A DNA stretch of 64,000 nucleotides from CADEED01 sp020442965 (GCA_041395525.1 JAWLAH010000001.1:310001-374000); one strand, 5' to 3'; shown: positions 34,879 to 44,162, counted from the stretch's first letter. A program made the numbers and translations. The notes: generated from the letters alone by a model not told the origin.

Positions 34879-35340
34879 ATGCTGAAATTGAACGTCAATG
34901 GCAAGTCAATGGACGTGGACGTCGAACCGGACACGCCGCTGCTGTGGGTGCTGCGTGACACCCTGGGCCTCACTGGCACCAAGTATGGCTGCGGCATGGC
35001 CTTGTGCGGCGCTTGTACCGTGCATCTTGGCGGCGACCCGATCCGCTCCTGCGTCACCCCCGTCAGTGCCGTTGGCGATCAACCGATCCTCACGATCGAA
35101 GGGCTGTCCACCGATCGCAGCCACCCGGTCCAGCGAGCCTGGATCGAACTCGATGTCCCGCAGTGCGGCTATTGCCAGTCGGGCCAGATCATGTCGGCGG
35201 TGGCGCTGCTCAAACAGAATCCGAAGCCCTCCGACGAGGATATCGACAGCGCGATGGCGGGGAATCTGTGCCGTTGCGGTACTTATCAACGCATTCGGGC
35301 TGCGATCCATCGCGCTGCGGAGACGCCTGCAAAGGCGTGA
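34879..35340 (+). CDS. iorA: (2Fe-2S)-binding protein, isoquinoline 1-oxidoreductase alpha-subunit type (orphan)
   Basis: This is the small iron-sulfur subunit of xanthine-oxidase-family molybdenum hydroxylases. The 153-residue protein carries both clusters: the plant-ferredoxin type in CGMALCGACTVH with an earlier GTKYG, and the helical type in CGYCQSG and CRCGTYQRIR. ATG 34879 was chosen because GGTGA lies five bases upstream and the predicted promoter leaves a short leader; ATG 34867 is the alternative. No catalytic molybdopterin subunit follows; the next gene is gabT. Its partner must be elsewhere or lost. Confidence 0.88.
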   Translation: MLKLNVNGKSMDVDVEPDTPLLWVLRDTLGLTGTKYGCGMALCGACTVHLGGDPIRSCVTPVSAVGDQPILTIEGLSTDRSHPVQRAWIELDVPQCGYCQSGQIMSAVALLKQNPKPSDEDIDSAMAGNLCRCGTYQRIRAAIHRAAETPAKA

Positions 35341-35391
35341 TGAACACGCGCGCCAGATTATTGCGATCCGCGACGCACCGGTCCTCAGGTC

Positions 35392-36711
35392 ATGAAGCAA
35401 AAGCACACCGACACGAATAGCTCACTGCACGCCCGGCGTACCGCGGCCGTTCCGCGCGGCCTCGCGAGCTCGCTCGCGGTCTTCGCCGAAAGAGCGGAGA
35501 ACGCCGAGCTCTGGGATGTCGAAGGTCGCCGCTACATCGATTTCGCGTCCGGTATCGCGGTGCTCAACACCGGCCATCTGCACCCCAAAGTGAAAGCCGC
35601 GGTCGCCGCGCAGCTCGAGCGGTTCACTCACGCCTGCTTTCAGGTCACACCCTACGCTAACTACATCGAACTCGCCGAGCGGCTCAATGCACTGGTGCCC
35701 GGCGCTACACCCAAGAAGACGATCTTCTTGTCGACCGGTGCCGAGGCAGTGGAAAACGCGGTCAAGATCGCGCGAGCGCACACTAAACGCGCCGCGGTGA
35801 TCGCGTTCTCGGGCGCCTTCCACGGGCGAACGATCGCCTGCATGAGCCTTACCGGCAAGGTCATGCCGTACAAGGCGAGCTTCGGGCCGACTCTCGCCGA
35901 GGTGTATCACGTCCCGTTCCCAGTCACCTTCCATGGCGTCACGCCCGAGCACTCATTGGCCGCACTCGAAATGTTGTTCCGCGCAAGTGTCGATCCAGCG
36001 CGCGTTGCGGCGATCATTATCGAACCGGTGCAAGGGGAAGGCGGCTTTTACATAGCACCGCCCGAGTTCCTGCGCAAATTGCGTGCGCTGTGCGATCAAC
36101 ACGGCATCGTGTTGATTCTCGATGAGATTCAGACGGGTTTCGGTCGCACCGGGCGCACGTTTGCGCATGAACACGCGGGCATCGAGGCGGACTTGATCAC
36201 TGTCGCAAAGAGTCTCGCCGGCGGAGTCCCGCTGTCGGCTGTGGTCGGCAAGGCTGCGATCATGGATGCCCCGGCACCGGGCGGGCTCGGCGGCACCTAT
36301 GCAGGCTCGCCGCTGGGCTGTGCCGCAGGCCTCGCTGTTCTCGACGTGCTGGAGCACGAAGAGCTAAATGCGCGCGCGACCAGGCTGGGAGCGCTGATGA
36401 CTGCGCGGCTCGAGCAAATTCGAGCACGTCTGCCCTGCGTCGGGGACGTGCGCGGCCTGGGCATGATGATCGCGCTGGAGCTCGTCAAGAATCGTCGCGC
36501 GGATCAGCCGGACGCCGAACTTGCCAAAGCGGTCGTGCAAGCCGCGGGGCGACGCGGACTGCTGCTACTCTCGTGCGGGGTCTACGGCAATGTCATCCGC
36601 CTGTTGGCGCCGCTCACGATCCCCGAGAGGCAACTCCAGGAAGGCCTCGATCTGCTGGAACAATCGTTAGCGGAAGCGAGCGAGGCTCAGCGACCGAGCG
36701 CGGTCGCGTAA
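35392..36711 (+). CDS. gabT: 4-aminobutyrate aminotransferase
   Basis: This PLP enzyme transfers the amino group of GABA (or a related omega-amino acid) to 2-oxoglutarate. The 439-residue class III aminotransferase has FLSTGAEAVENAVKIAR near residue 115, AFHGRTIACMSLTGK near 145, DEIQTGFGRTGRTF near 245 and the PLP-lysine block TVAKSLAGGVPLSAV near 270. GLGGTYAGSPLGCAAGLAVL fits the GabT subgroup. Substrate specificity within the group is inferred. Confidence 0.9.
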   Translation: MKQKHTDTNSSLHARRTAAVPRGLASSLAVFAERAENAELWDVEGRRYIDFASGIAVLNTGHLHPKVKAAVAAQLERFTHACFQVTPYANYIELAERLNALVPGATPKKTIFLSTGAEAVENAVKIARAHTKRAAVIAFSGAFHGRTIACMSLTGKVMPYKASFGPTLAEVYHVPFPVTFHGVTPEHSLAALEMLFRASVDPARVAAIIIEPVQGEGGFYIAPPEFLRKLRALCDQHGIVLILDEIQTGFGRTGRTFAHEHAGIEADLITVAKSLAGGVPLSAVVGKAAIMDAPAPGGLGGTYAGSPLGCAAGLAVLDVLEHEELNARATRLGALMTARLEQIRARLPCVGDVRGLGMMIALELVKNRRADQPDAELAKAVVQAAGRRGLLLLSCGVYGNVIRLLAPLTIPERQLQEGLDLLEQSLAEASEAQRPSAVA

Positions 36712-36765
36712 CGGCTGGCAGCAGCGGCCAGTTCAGGCGACGGCACAGGCGCCGCTCAGCTCCGC

Positions 36766-37065
36766 TCAGGCACGACCCGCATTTGAGTCGTTAGGTGTGT
36801 GAAAATATTCGCTCTCTGAGGAGAGCTGCTCGATCAGCCGCTTGAGCTCCGCCATGCGCCCGGTGGCGGTGCTGATCGGCATACAATCCTGACAACGCGG
36901 ATCGTTGCACGGCTGACGTGAATACAGCCAGTATTGAATCGCACCGGCCAATAGACCATCGGCTATGTCCCACAAGTCAGCATCCTTGTCCTTGTCGGCA
37001 AGTTTGTTGCCAAGGTCCACCGCTTTGGAAAAAGCCGCGTCGAATGTGTCGGCAATGGGTTCCAT
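36766..37065 (-). CDS. Small conserved protein with C-x4-C-x2-C motif
   Basis: The 99-residue product reads MEPIADTFDAAFSKAVDLG at the start. A tryptophan-rich middle follows (DLWDIADGLLAGAIQYWLYS) and then PCNDPRCQDCMPIST, whose three cysteines spaced C-x4-C-x2-C could bind a metal. The end is SEYFHTPND. I believe similar short proteins occur in related gammaproteobacteria, but I know no name or function. ATG 37065 starts the conserved part; the upstream in-frame extension is not credible. Confidence 0.75.
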   Translation of the reverse strand: MEPIADTFDAAFSKAVDLGNKLADKDKDADLWDIADGLLAGAIQYWLYSRQPCNDPRCQDCMPISTATGRMAELKRLIEQLSSESEYFHTPNDSNAGRA

Positions 37066-37187
37066 CGAACGCCCCACAGAACAAAGAATGCCGCGATTAT
37101 ACGGGATCGACCGCTCGCATCGCGCAACTTGTGCAGCGAATGGCGCGCTATGTTCAACGCACCGAGTGGCAATAACCGCCGAGCCGC

Positions 37188-38381
37188 TCAGGAAATGACG
37201 CGCTGCTCGATCAAGCGTGCAAGTGTGTCGGCCTGCTGCTCGCGAAAGTAGCTCCGAGTCGGCACAACCACCTGGCCGTTCTTCCACAGTCCATTCTTGC
37301 GTCGAAAATCCAGGCCCGCGATACCCGCCTGGAACGCATCGTATGGCAGCCGCGACAACATATTGCTGATTCCGGAGCGACGCCGGTATTCGCGCAGGCC
37401 CATCAGATCGATCCGCGCGTTCGCAGTCATGGTCTCACCCTGTCCGGCCTCCACCACCGTCCTACCTAAATGATCAATGATCTCGGAACCACCATTCGCT
37501 GAATCGACCGGGATATCGATATTGTCGATTCCCGCGGTGTTGGCGGAGACCACCCATGCGATATTCTCCATCGCGCGCGCCAATCGGCCGATGCGCTTGG
37601 GCGGCATCGTGGTCGTGTAAGCCTCGCTGGAGGAGTGCAGGAACAGCTCCGCGCCTCGCACCGCGTGGCAACGAGCGATCTCTGGATAGAGGATTTCCTC
37701 GGATGCGATCGCCGCAAAATTGCCCAGCGGCGTACGCGCGACCGGGAACACGCCATCGATACCGTAGGCGTCGAGGTAGGCGTCCCACACATCATGCGGC
37801 GTTGGCACCAGCGTCGAAATCATGCGTCGGTAGCGCAAGATCACCCTGCCCGCAGGATCGATCATCCACGCACACTGGAAAAAGAGCCCGGGGAACTTGG
37901 CGTCCGCCTCATACGAACTGCCGGCGAGATAAGTGGAGTGCTTTTGCGCGATCGCGCTCAACGCCGTGTACTCCGGTCCGTCAATTGTTAGCACGGCCTT
38001 CTCGAGCCACTCCGGGATCGACTCGCGCGTCGGAAAACTCGTCAAGGTGTACTCGGGCAGCACGACCAGCTGGAGGTCGGCACCGATCCACGACTTGGCG
38101 CCGCCGACTTGCGCGTCGATGCGGGCGATCGAGCCGCGCATACGTGCACGCGCCGCCTCGGTTGAAGTATCACGATTCACGGCATCGACCCGAAATTGTA
38201 GTGCACAAGCGTAGTACGCACCGCTGGCGCTGTGTGCCCGCGAGGCGCCAACGCTCGGCGGCGCGATCACCGCGGATTTTTGATCCTGTGCGCGCGCGCC
38301 GGCTAGCGTCGCAGCCGATGCTGCTCCCGCCGCCGCCGCGAGCAGCTGCCGGCGTGTCAAATCGATCGGTGGCTTGGTCAT
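37188..38381 (-). CDS. Carbon-nitrogen hydrolase (nitrilase) fold protein without the catalytic Cys, Tat-like signal
   Basis: The 397-residue product starts with a twin-arginine-like signal (LTRRQLLAAAAGAASAATLAG), so it is probably exported folded. The nitrilase fold is recognisable: VVLPEYTLTSFPT near residue 108 holds the catalytic Glu. The Lys position reads RYRRM instead of YRK, and the nucleophile elbow, usually ICYE or ICYD before FPE, reads IASEEILYPE, so Cys is absent. It is either a pseudoenzyme or a variant with other chemistry. It overlaps the upstream VanZ-like gene by four bases. Confidence 0.82.
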   Translation of the reverse strand: MTKPPIDLTRRQLLAAAAGAASAATLAGARAQDQKSAVIAPPSVGASRAHSASGAYYACALQFRVDAVNRDTSTEAARARMRGSIARIDAQVGGAKSWIGADLQLVVLPEYTLTSFPTRESIPEWLEKAVLTIDGPEYTALSAIAQKHSTYLAGSSYEADAKFPGLFFQCAWMIDPAGRVILRYRRMISTLVPTPHDVWDAYLDAYGIDGVFPVARTPLGNFAAIASEEILYPEIARCHAVRGAELFLHSSSEAYTTTMPPKRIGRLARAMENIAWVVSANTAGIDNIDIPVDSANGGSEIIDHLGRTVVEAGQGETMTANARIDLMGLREYRRRSGISNMLSRLPYDAFQAGIAGLDFRRKNGLWKNGQVVVPTRSYFREQQADTLARLIEQRVIS

Positions 38382-39298
38382 GAGTTCCCTTTCTCGAGTC
38401 GCAGCGCGTGGACGATCATTCGGCTGGGTCCGCTGGCTTCGCTACGATACAACGAAACGTCTGTGATATGGCCCATATCCATCGTACGACCTTTGGGCGC
38501 GCGCATCACATCATCCAGCGGTACGACGACGACGCGGCGCTCACGTGGCGCCAGGCGAATATTGCGATTGAATCGATCAGCATACTCCCAGCTATGCTCG
38601 CGATCGTGGATACGCAGGGTGAGCTGCACGGGTGAGTCGTTAGGGTTTTCCACGTCGATGACCAGACTCTGGTAGCCGCGCCAGTCCGGCTGAGGCTCGA
38701 ACCAGGCGACGCCCGGAAACGGCTCCGACACGAAGTCGACTATCAGTGCCCCACCCTGGAACGTACGCCGCGCTCCGGAGCCGCGCGACCAGAAACTGTC
38801 GCGCCGGTCGGAGAAATCTGCAAGGCGTGGAAAAATGGCGGTTCGGTACGCATAGGCACGCGTGATTTCGATCATCGGCAGGGCTACCCACACGACGCCG
38901 GCGAGCGCGATGAGAGCCAGCGCACTGCGAGCCAGTCGCGGCAGAGCGATACGACGATCGAACGCGGCAAAAGCTGTTAGGGCAATGCCGGTGCCGAGCA
39001 AATCGCGGACAAAATCCCCCCACGACGCATCCCGTCCAACCGGAACCTGCGCGAGCTCGCTCAAGGCCCCCAATACCGCGGCCGCTGCGGCGGCAAAGCC
39101 GTACTGCCGCAAGGCTCGGTTGGGCCACCGGGCCCGCGCCCAACCGATGAATGACAGCGCCAGCAGCGCGAACAGGGGTGCATGACCTGAGTCCTCGACC
39201 ACTCGCCAAAGCGCGGTGAACGGGAAGCTCCAGTTTACGAGGAGCAGCAGCGCGGCGACCAGCAGCAGAAGAACAAGAATGACTATTTGGCGGCGCAC
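38378..39298 (-). CDS. VanZ-like membrane protein with C-terminal beta-sandwich-like domain
   Basis: The 306-residue protein has an N-terminal transmembrane helix, then a VanZ-like membrane region of three or four helices (HAPLFALLALSFIGW and ALSELAQVPVGRDASWGDFV resemble VanZ repeats). A C-terminal extracytoplasmic domain of about 120 residues (QSLVIDVENPNDSPVQLTLR) is likely a carbohydrate-binding-type beta sandwich. GTG 39298 was chosen because the longer frame would run over the divergent yceH start. It is coupled to the nitrilase-fold gene by a 4-base overlap. Function unknown. Confidence 0.75.
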   Translation of the reverse strand: MRRQIVILVLLLLVAALLLLVNWSFPFTALWRVVEDSGHAPLFALLALSFIGWARARWPNRALRQYGFAAAAAAVLGALSELAQVPVGRDASWGDFVRDLLGTGIALTAFAAFDRRIALPRLARSALALIALAGVVWVALPMIEITRAYAYRTAIFPRLADFSDRRDSFWSRGSGARRTFQGGALIVDFVSEPFPGVAWFEPQPDWRGYQSLVIDVENPNDSPVQLTLRIHDREHSWEYADRFNRNIRLAPRERRVVVVPLDDVMRAPKGRTMDMGHITDVSLYRSEASGPSRMIVHALRLEKGNS

Positions 39299-39358
39299 GA
39301 CCGGTATTCTCTCACTTCCGTGCGGCCGCACGCACGCCTGTGAACTTATACTGCACGC

Positions 39359-40027
39359 ATGAATATCCAATTGTCTGCGCTCGACGCACGCATACTCGGC
39401 TCACTGATCGAAAAGCAGCTGACGACGCCCGATCAATATCCGCTGTCGATCAACGCGCTCGTGAACGCCTGCAACCAGAAGAGCAATCGCGATCCACTGA
39501 TGACGCTCGACCAAGTCACCGTTCAGCAGGCAGTCGATGCCCTGAAGAAGCGCCATCTGATACTGGAAAAATCGGGCTTTGGCAGCCGCGTCCCCAAGTA
39601 TCACCAGATTTTCTGCAACACGGAGTTCGGGACCTTGAAGTTGTCGCCCATCGAAACAGGAATTTTGTGCGAACTTCTGCTGCGGGGCCCGCAGACGCCC
39701 GGCGAGTTGCGTGCACGTGTCGCGCGCATGGCGGTTGTGAGCGATGTTAGCGAGATAGAGAACTCGCTCGAAGCAATGCGACTACGCCCTGAAGGCACGC
39801 TCGTCACCAAACTCGCGCGCGAGCCTAACCGGCGCGACTCGCGCTACGCTCAGTTGTTCACTGAACTATCGGGCACGCCACGCACCGACGCGGACGAGCT
39901 GCAAGCAATGAATATCCCGACACCGCCGACCAGGCCACCTGACGTGACGCTCGATGAACTGCTGCGGCGAATAGCAGCGCTCGAAACCGAAGTTGCCGAC
40001 ATACGCGCGCGGCTGCTGCCGGGATAG
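39359..40027 (+). CDS. yceH: YceH family protein (DUF480)
   Basis: The 222-residue protein is predicted to have two winged-helix domains. Family motifs are clear: LDARILGSLIEKQLTTPDQY at the start, YPLSINALVNACNQKSNRDP near residue 22, and ELLLRGPQTPGELRAR near 105. A short C-terminal coiled coil (DELLRRIAALETEVADIRAR) follows. Its role is uncharacterised beyond a putative DNA-binding fold. Transcribed alone and divergent from the VanZ-like gene. Confidence 0.93.
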   Translation: MNIQLSALDARILGSLIEKQLTTPDQYPLSINALVNACNQKSNRDPLMTLDQVTVQQAVDALKKRHLILEKSGFGSRVPKYHQIFCNTEFGTLKLSPIETGILCELLLRGPQTPGELRARVARMAVVSDVSEIENSLEAMRLRPEGTLVTKLAREPNRRDSRYAQLFTELSGTPRTDADELQAMNIPTPPTRPPDVTLDELLRRIAALETEVADIRARLLPG

Positions 40028-40137
40028 TAAGGACGCGCGTACACGGTGCAGTGACCGGACATTCGCGTGGCTCGGGCGCGCTGCGCGTGCGCCCGCCGTG
40101 CGATGAACGCCGACGGCCGACCAAGCAGACACGTCAA

Positions 40138-40872
40138 CTACTGCGCTGGTCTGACACCCTCACTCTGCTTCGGTGCCGCTCCCTTGCGCAGGTAATACTC
40201 GAACGCCTCTTCGCGATTGCCGGTCAAGTACGGCACCATATACAGAACCGCCATCGCCTCGAGAGCACGTGCGTTCCGTATGGGGCCCACATCGACGGTC
40301 TCGATACCCATCGCACGAACGATCTCGCCGACCTGGCGCTTGGCGTCGGCGTCGTCGCCTGCCAACGGCGACGTAACCGGCCCGCCCGCGAGCGCCGGAT
40401 TGGCCATGACGTGAAATCCGAGCGTATTGAATGCTTTGACGACCTTGGCCTTCGGCGCCCAGGACTGAATGAGTTCGCCGGCCGAGGTCTCTACAGCCAT
40501 CTCCATCAAGCCCGACGGACCGATCGTCAGCGCGTTCGTCGGGTCGATGACGATCCGACCGGCGAGGTCAAGACTCTTGACCATCGCCTCGGTAGCCTTC
40601 CAGGGCAACGCGATCACGACGATCGACGCCTTGGTCACCGCCGCGTCGGGTGTGGCGGCCGACGCGCCATACCCGGTCTTCGCCACGAGTGCGGCCACCG
40701 CTGGCCGCCCTGGGTCACGCGATCCATAGACAACCTGATAGCCTTGCTGCGCGAATTGCACGCCGAGCGCGGCACCTACTCTACCCGTACCGAGCACGGC
40801 GACCGTCGCGCCACTCGAATAGTTAGTGATCGCTGTCAGCATGAGAATTCCGGCCAACCAAATGTACTTCAC
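40138..40872 (-). CDS. NADPH-dependent F420 reductase family protein
   Basis: The 244-residue product has a hydrophobic leader (possible signal peptide) followed by a Rossmann motif, VAVLGTGRVGAALGVQFAQ, and VVYGSRDP, typical of the F420-dependent NADP reductase family. Other blocks are IVVIALPWKATEAMV and VVKAFNTLGFHVMANP. No F420 genes are seen nearby, so it is more likely an NAD(P)-dependent dehydrogenase. An exported location would be odd for a dinucleotide enzyme; a start inside the leader is possible. GTG 40872 and TTG 40875 are both available. Confidence 0.82.
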   Translation of the reverse strand: MKYIWLAGILMLTAITNYSSGATVAVLGTGRVGAALGVQFAQQGYQVVYGSRDPGRPAVAALVAKTGYGASAATPDAAVTKASIVVIALPWKATEAMVKSLDLAGRIVIDPTNALTIGPSGLMEMAVETSAGELIQSWAPKAKVVKAFNTLGFHVMANPALAGGPVTSPLAGDDADAKRQVGEIVRAMGIETVDVGPIRNARALEAMAVLYMVPYLTGNREEAFEYYLRKGAAPKQSEGVRPAQ

Positions 40873-40893
40873 CAATCGTAACCTCGGCTTGCG

Positions 40894-41937
40894 TCAGTTC
40901 GTCGCCAGCGCCGCACACAGCGCGTCAATGTCTTCGGTCGCAGTGTCCCACGATACGACAAAGCGCGCTTCGCCCGCGTTCTCCGGGGCCCAGGGGTAGA
41001 ATCCGAATCCCGCCTCGAGCAACTCCGCGATGCGCTTCGAACCCAGTTTGACGAAGACCTGATTGGTCTCGACGGGCGCAGTGAGCCGCGCGCCGGCCGC
41101 AACTCCTATTTGTCGCGCGAGCCGATTGGCGTGCTCGGCGTTGCGCCGCCACACGCCGCTCTCGATATACGCCAAGACCTGGGCCGCCATATAACGACCC
41201 TTGCAGACGAGATGGCCCGCGCGCTTGCGCCGAAACTCGAACTCGGACACGGCGTCCGTCGGGAAAGCTGGCGCAGCCGCACCGTCGGTAAAGAACACGA
41301 CCGCCTCCGCGTTCATACCGCCGTTCTTGATTACACCCAGTGACAACGCGTCCACGCCAGCGCGCCAGGTGACGTCGGCGGGTTGGCAACCGAGCGCGAC
41401 GACCGCATTCGCAAAGCGCGCGCCGTCCATGTGGACCGACATACCACGCGCGTGTGCAATTTCGGCCAAGGTAGCGATCTCGGCCGGCGTGTAGACAGCA
41501 CCGCGCTCCGTGGCTTGCGTCAGCGACAGCACCTTGGGCTGCACCCCGTGAACGTGCGGTTCGAACCAGGCGAGACGCTCCCGCAGCGCCGTGGGGCTGA
41601 TCTTGGCGTACGGACCCTCTATCACGGATATCTTGGCACCCGAGGTAAAGAACTCCGGTGCACCGCATTCGTCTCGCTCGATGTGTGCCTCACGATGGGT
41701 GAGTACCGTGCCCCACGGCGGGCAGAGCGTCGCAAGCGCGAGCGAATTGGCCGCGGTGCCCGACAACACGGTAAAGACGCGCACACTCGCACCGAAAAAC
41801 TCGCCGACCACCGTGTCGAGCCGCGCCGTCCAGTCGTCAGCCCCATATGCCAGGGATGCACCCTGGTTAGCGGCAATCAACGCGGCCAGGACCGGTGGAC
41901 AAACGGCCGCGGTGTTGTCAGATTTGAAATAGCGCAT
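40894..41937 (-). CDS. ltaE: Low-specificity L-threonine aldolase
   Basis: This PLP enzyme cleaves L-threonine or L-allo-threonine to glycine and acetaldehyde. The 347-residue fold-type I protein has FKSDNTAAVCPPVLAALI at the start, VLSGTAANSLAL near residue 58, VHMDGARFANAV near 168 and the PLP-lysine block LGVIKNGGMNAEAVVFF near 200. These match the Pseudomonas-type group rather than E. coli LtaE. Divergent from the PilZ gene. Confidence 0.9.
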   Translation of the reverse strand: MRYFKSDNTAAVCPPVLAALIAANQGASLAYGADDWTARLDTVVGEFFGASVRVFTVLSGTAANSLALATLCPPWGTVLTHREAHIERDECGAPEFFTSGAKISVIEGPYAKISPTALRERLAWFEPHVHGVQPKVLSLTQATERGAVYTPAEIATLAEIAHARGMSVHMDGARFANAVVALGCQPADVTWRAGVDALSLGVIKNGGMNAEAVVFFTDGAAAPAFPTDAVSEFEFRRKRAGHLVCKGRYMAAQVLAYIESGVWRRNAEHANRLARQIGVAAGARLTAPVETNQVFVKLGSKRIAELLEAGFGFYPWAPENAGEARFVVSWDTATEDIDALCAALATN

Positions 41938-41980
41938 GGGGGTCTTGACTCCGCGGATGGTTAGCGCTGGGATAATACGA

Positions 41981-42313
41981 ATGAATCAAAAACGTGAACA
42001 CTTTCGGCTGCGATATCCGCTGCTCGCCCGGCCGCGCCTCAAGATGAGCGAAGCCACCGCGATCGTCACTGAATTATCCGAGCGCGGTATGCGGCTCAGC
42101 ACGGTCAAGCTGCCGGCGCTCGACGCTCAATCACCGGTCGCCGGCAACCTGAAACTGGCCTGCGGCACTTTGTGCGACATACGTGGCAACGTGATCCGCG
42201 TCGACGGCGACGAACTCATCGTGAGTCTCACGGAAGGTCCAAGTTACGGAGACATGGTCGCCGAGCAGCGTTGCATCGCACAAAGATTTCCCAACTGGCG
42301 TCATCCTGTCTAA
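41981..42313 (+). CDS. PilZ domain protein (c-di-GMP receptor candidate)
   Basis: The 110-residue protein is a single PilZ domain. The N-terminal REHFRLRYPLLARP carries the Arg-rich element, and ELSERGMRLS fits the second c-di-GMP motif (D/N-x-S-x-x-G) apart from Glu at its first position. It probably binds c-di-GMP, though that first residue is not ideal. The ATG at 41981 was chosen from family length. Its stop overlaps the convergent FAD oxidase stop by four bases. Confidence 0.82.
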   Translation: MNQKREHFRLRYPLLARPRLKMSEATAIVTELSERGMRLSTVKLPALDAQSPVAGNLKLACGTLCDIRGNVIRVDGDELIVSLTEGPSYGDMVAEQRCIAQRFPNWRHPV

Positions 42314-43926
42314 CGCTCGCCAGTCGGCGCGCTGGCACGCGGCAGTCCGAGCGCACCTGGGTTCATCCGACCCTCAGGGTCAACGGCCTGCTTCAGCGAC
42401 TCGACGAGGGTTCGTGTCGTCGGCAACAACGATTCGCCGTAGAGATAGGTCTTGCCGATCTGATTTGAGGCCGCGCCGATCGAGGCAAAGTAGGCTACCA
42501 ACCGCCCGCGCAGTCGCTGCACGAGTTCCGCCGCGGCGGGATTCGCCGGCGGTTCCTTCAGTTTGGCAAGGTACTGCGGCTCTGGGGTCCGGCGATGTAC
42601 TGGCAACCAGCTGTCGAACCAGTGGAACACTGGTTCATAGCTGAACGCGTGATTCGAGATCGCTATCAACAGACGTGTTAGTGTGACGCCCTTCGCCGCC
42701 ATCTCGTCGCGGTGCTCGTTCAGAATCTTGTCGGCGCCACGGATGATCGCGACCGCATCCGAGTGCGCCACTTTGGCGTTGAGTGCAGCCCACCGATCGC
42801 CGTCCGGCCCCAGCACCGCATTCATGGCCGGGAATGGCATCGCTCTAACAGCTTTCGGGATCGAGTTCACGATCTCTTTGCCGGCCAGCTTTGCGATGAT
42901 CGCGCGACACGCTGTCACGTCACTCGCGACCGCCGCGGCGCTGCGTCCAGCGCACACGACGTGCAACGAGAAGACATCGCCCTCGATGAAATTCCGGCCG
43001 GCGGCCACAAGCTTGGCGCCCTCCTTCAAGCCTTTGAACACGCTCGACTGACCCTTGACGACGCCCGCGAGGGTCTTCAAATCCTGAGCGAAATCGCCCG
43101 CCGAGAGATTCTTGCGCGTGGACTCAGGGTCGAACACGTAGGCCTCTTCTGCCACGTCGGAACGCGCGACCTCCGACAGCGCACGCGCTGCCGACTCGAT
43201 GTCGGGAAAGACGAACGATAGGTAATCGCGCTCCGCCGGTGCACGGATAAGTCGCAGCGTGGCTTGCAGCTTGATTCCCAGTGCGCCCGTATCGTGCACG
43301 AACAGGCCGGTCAGATCCGGTCCGTAGGTGCGATAAAAGGGTTTCGTGACATTGGCGAACCCAGCTTGACCCGTGCGCAGGATCGATCCATCGGCGAGGG
43401 CCACTTCAAGCCCTAACAACATCTCGGCTGCCGTGCCGTAGCGCGCAGTAGCCATGAACAACGCGCCATTGGAAAGCCCACCGCCGACGGTGGCACGCGC
43501 GCCAGAAAACGTGCCGAAGAACGGCAGCCGCAAGCCGAGTGGCGCCACAGCCTCGTAGATCTGCTGCCAGGTCACGCCAGCTTCGACGGTGATGTACATG
43601 TCAGCAGCGTTGATTTCGACGATGCGATTCAGCGCGCTCGTGTCGAACACGATCGAATTCGAGTGAATCGGCGTATAACCGCCCGTGTACGACATGCCGC
43701 CACCGCGACCGATGACGTCGTATCCGGCGCGTGTGCTGAGACCGATCGCCGCGGCCGCAGTCTGCTTGTCTCGCGGTCTGACGACCGCTGCGCACGTGAC
43801 GCCGACCTGATAGACGTCGGCCGAAAATGCTTCGCGCTCAGCCGGCGAGTCAAGTACCGCATCCTTACCTAACAGGCTGCGCAGTTGCTGCAGCAGATCA
43901 TCGGCCAGCGGCACGGCAGTGTTCAT
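42310..43926 (-). CDS. FAD-binding oxidase/dehydrogenase (D-lactate dehydrogenase-like)
   Basis: The 538-residue protein has a PCMH-type FAD domain (VIGRGGGMSYTGGYTP near residue 75 and GTFSGARATVGGGLSNGALF near 140) and a cap domain ending in QAVDPEGRMNPGALGLP. The order of motifs fits D-lactate, glycolate or similar 2-hydroxyacid dehydrogenases. Substrate is not evident. ATG 43926 has AAGGAG about nine bases upstream. It stands alone between the PilZ and cyclase genes. Confidence 0.87.
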   Translation of the reverse strand: MNTAVPLADDLLQQLRSLLGKDAVLDSPAEREAFSADVYQVGVTCAAVVRPRDKQTAAAAIGLSTRAGYDVIGRGGGMSYTGGYTPIHSNSIVFDTSALNRIVEINAADMYITVEAGVTWQQIYEAVAPLGLRLPFFGTFSGARATVGGGLSNGALFMATARYGTAAEMLLGLEVALADGSILRTGQAGFANVTKPFYRTYGPDLTGLFVHDTGALGIKLQATLRLIRAPAERDYLSFVFPDIESAARALSEVARSDVAEEAYVFDPESTRKNLSAGDFAQDLKTLAGVVKGQSSVFKGLKEGAKLVAAGRNFIEGDVFSLHVVCAGRSAAAVASDVTACRAIIAKLAGKEIVNSIPKAVRAMPFPAMNAVLGPDGDRWAALNAKVAHSDAVAIIRGADKILNEHRDEMAAKGVTLTRLLIAISNHAFSYEPVFHWFDSWLPVHRRTPEPQYLAKLKEPPANPAAAELVQRLRGRLVAYFASIGAASNQIGKTYLYGESLLPTTRTLVESLKQAVDPEGRMNPGALGLPRASAPTGER

Positions 43927-44162
43927 CGCATCGACTCCTTGCGCAAGAAACAAGCGGGTCACGTGTCGTTGCACGCGCATCCCGAACCGACAGAACACCA
44001 GATCACGGAGTATCGTGCAAGTGCTTGAAAAGCCAAATACTACTATGCGGCGACGCCGTCGCCGCGCGTGCCATCAGGCCAGTTCTGCCACCGCGCCGGG
44101 GCACACGTCAGCCCTGGACGACGCGCATCGGTCTATCATGCAGGCAACGGGGATACGAAAGA

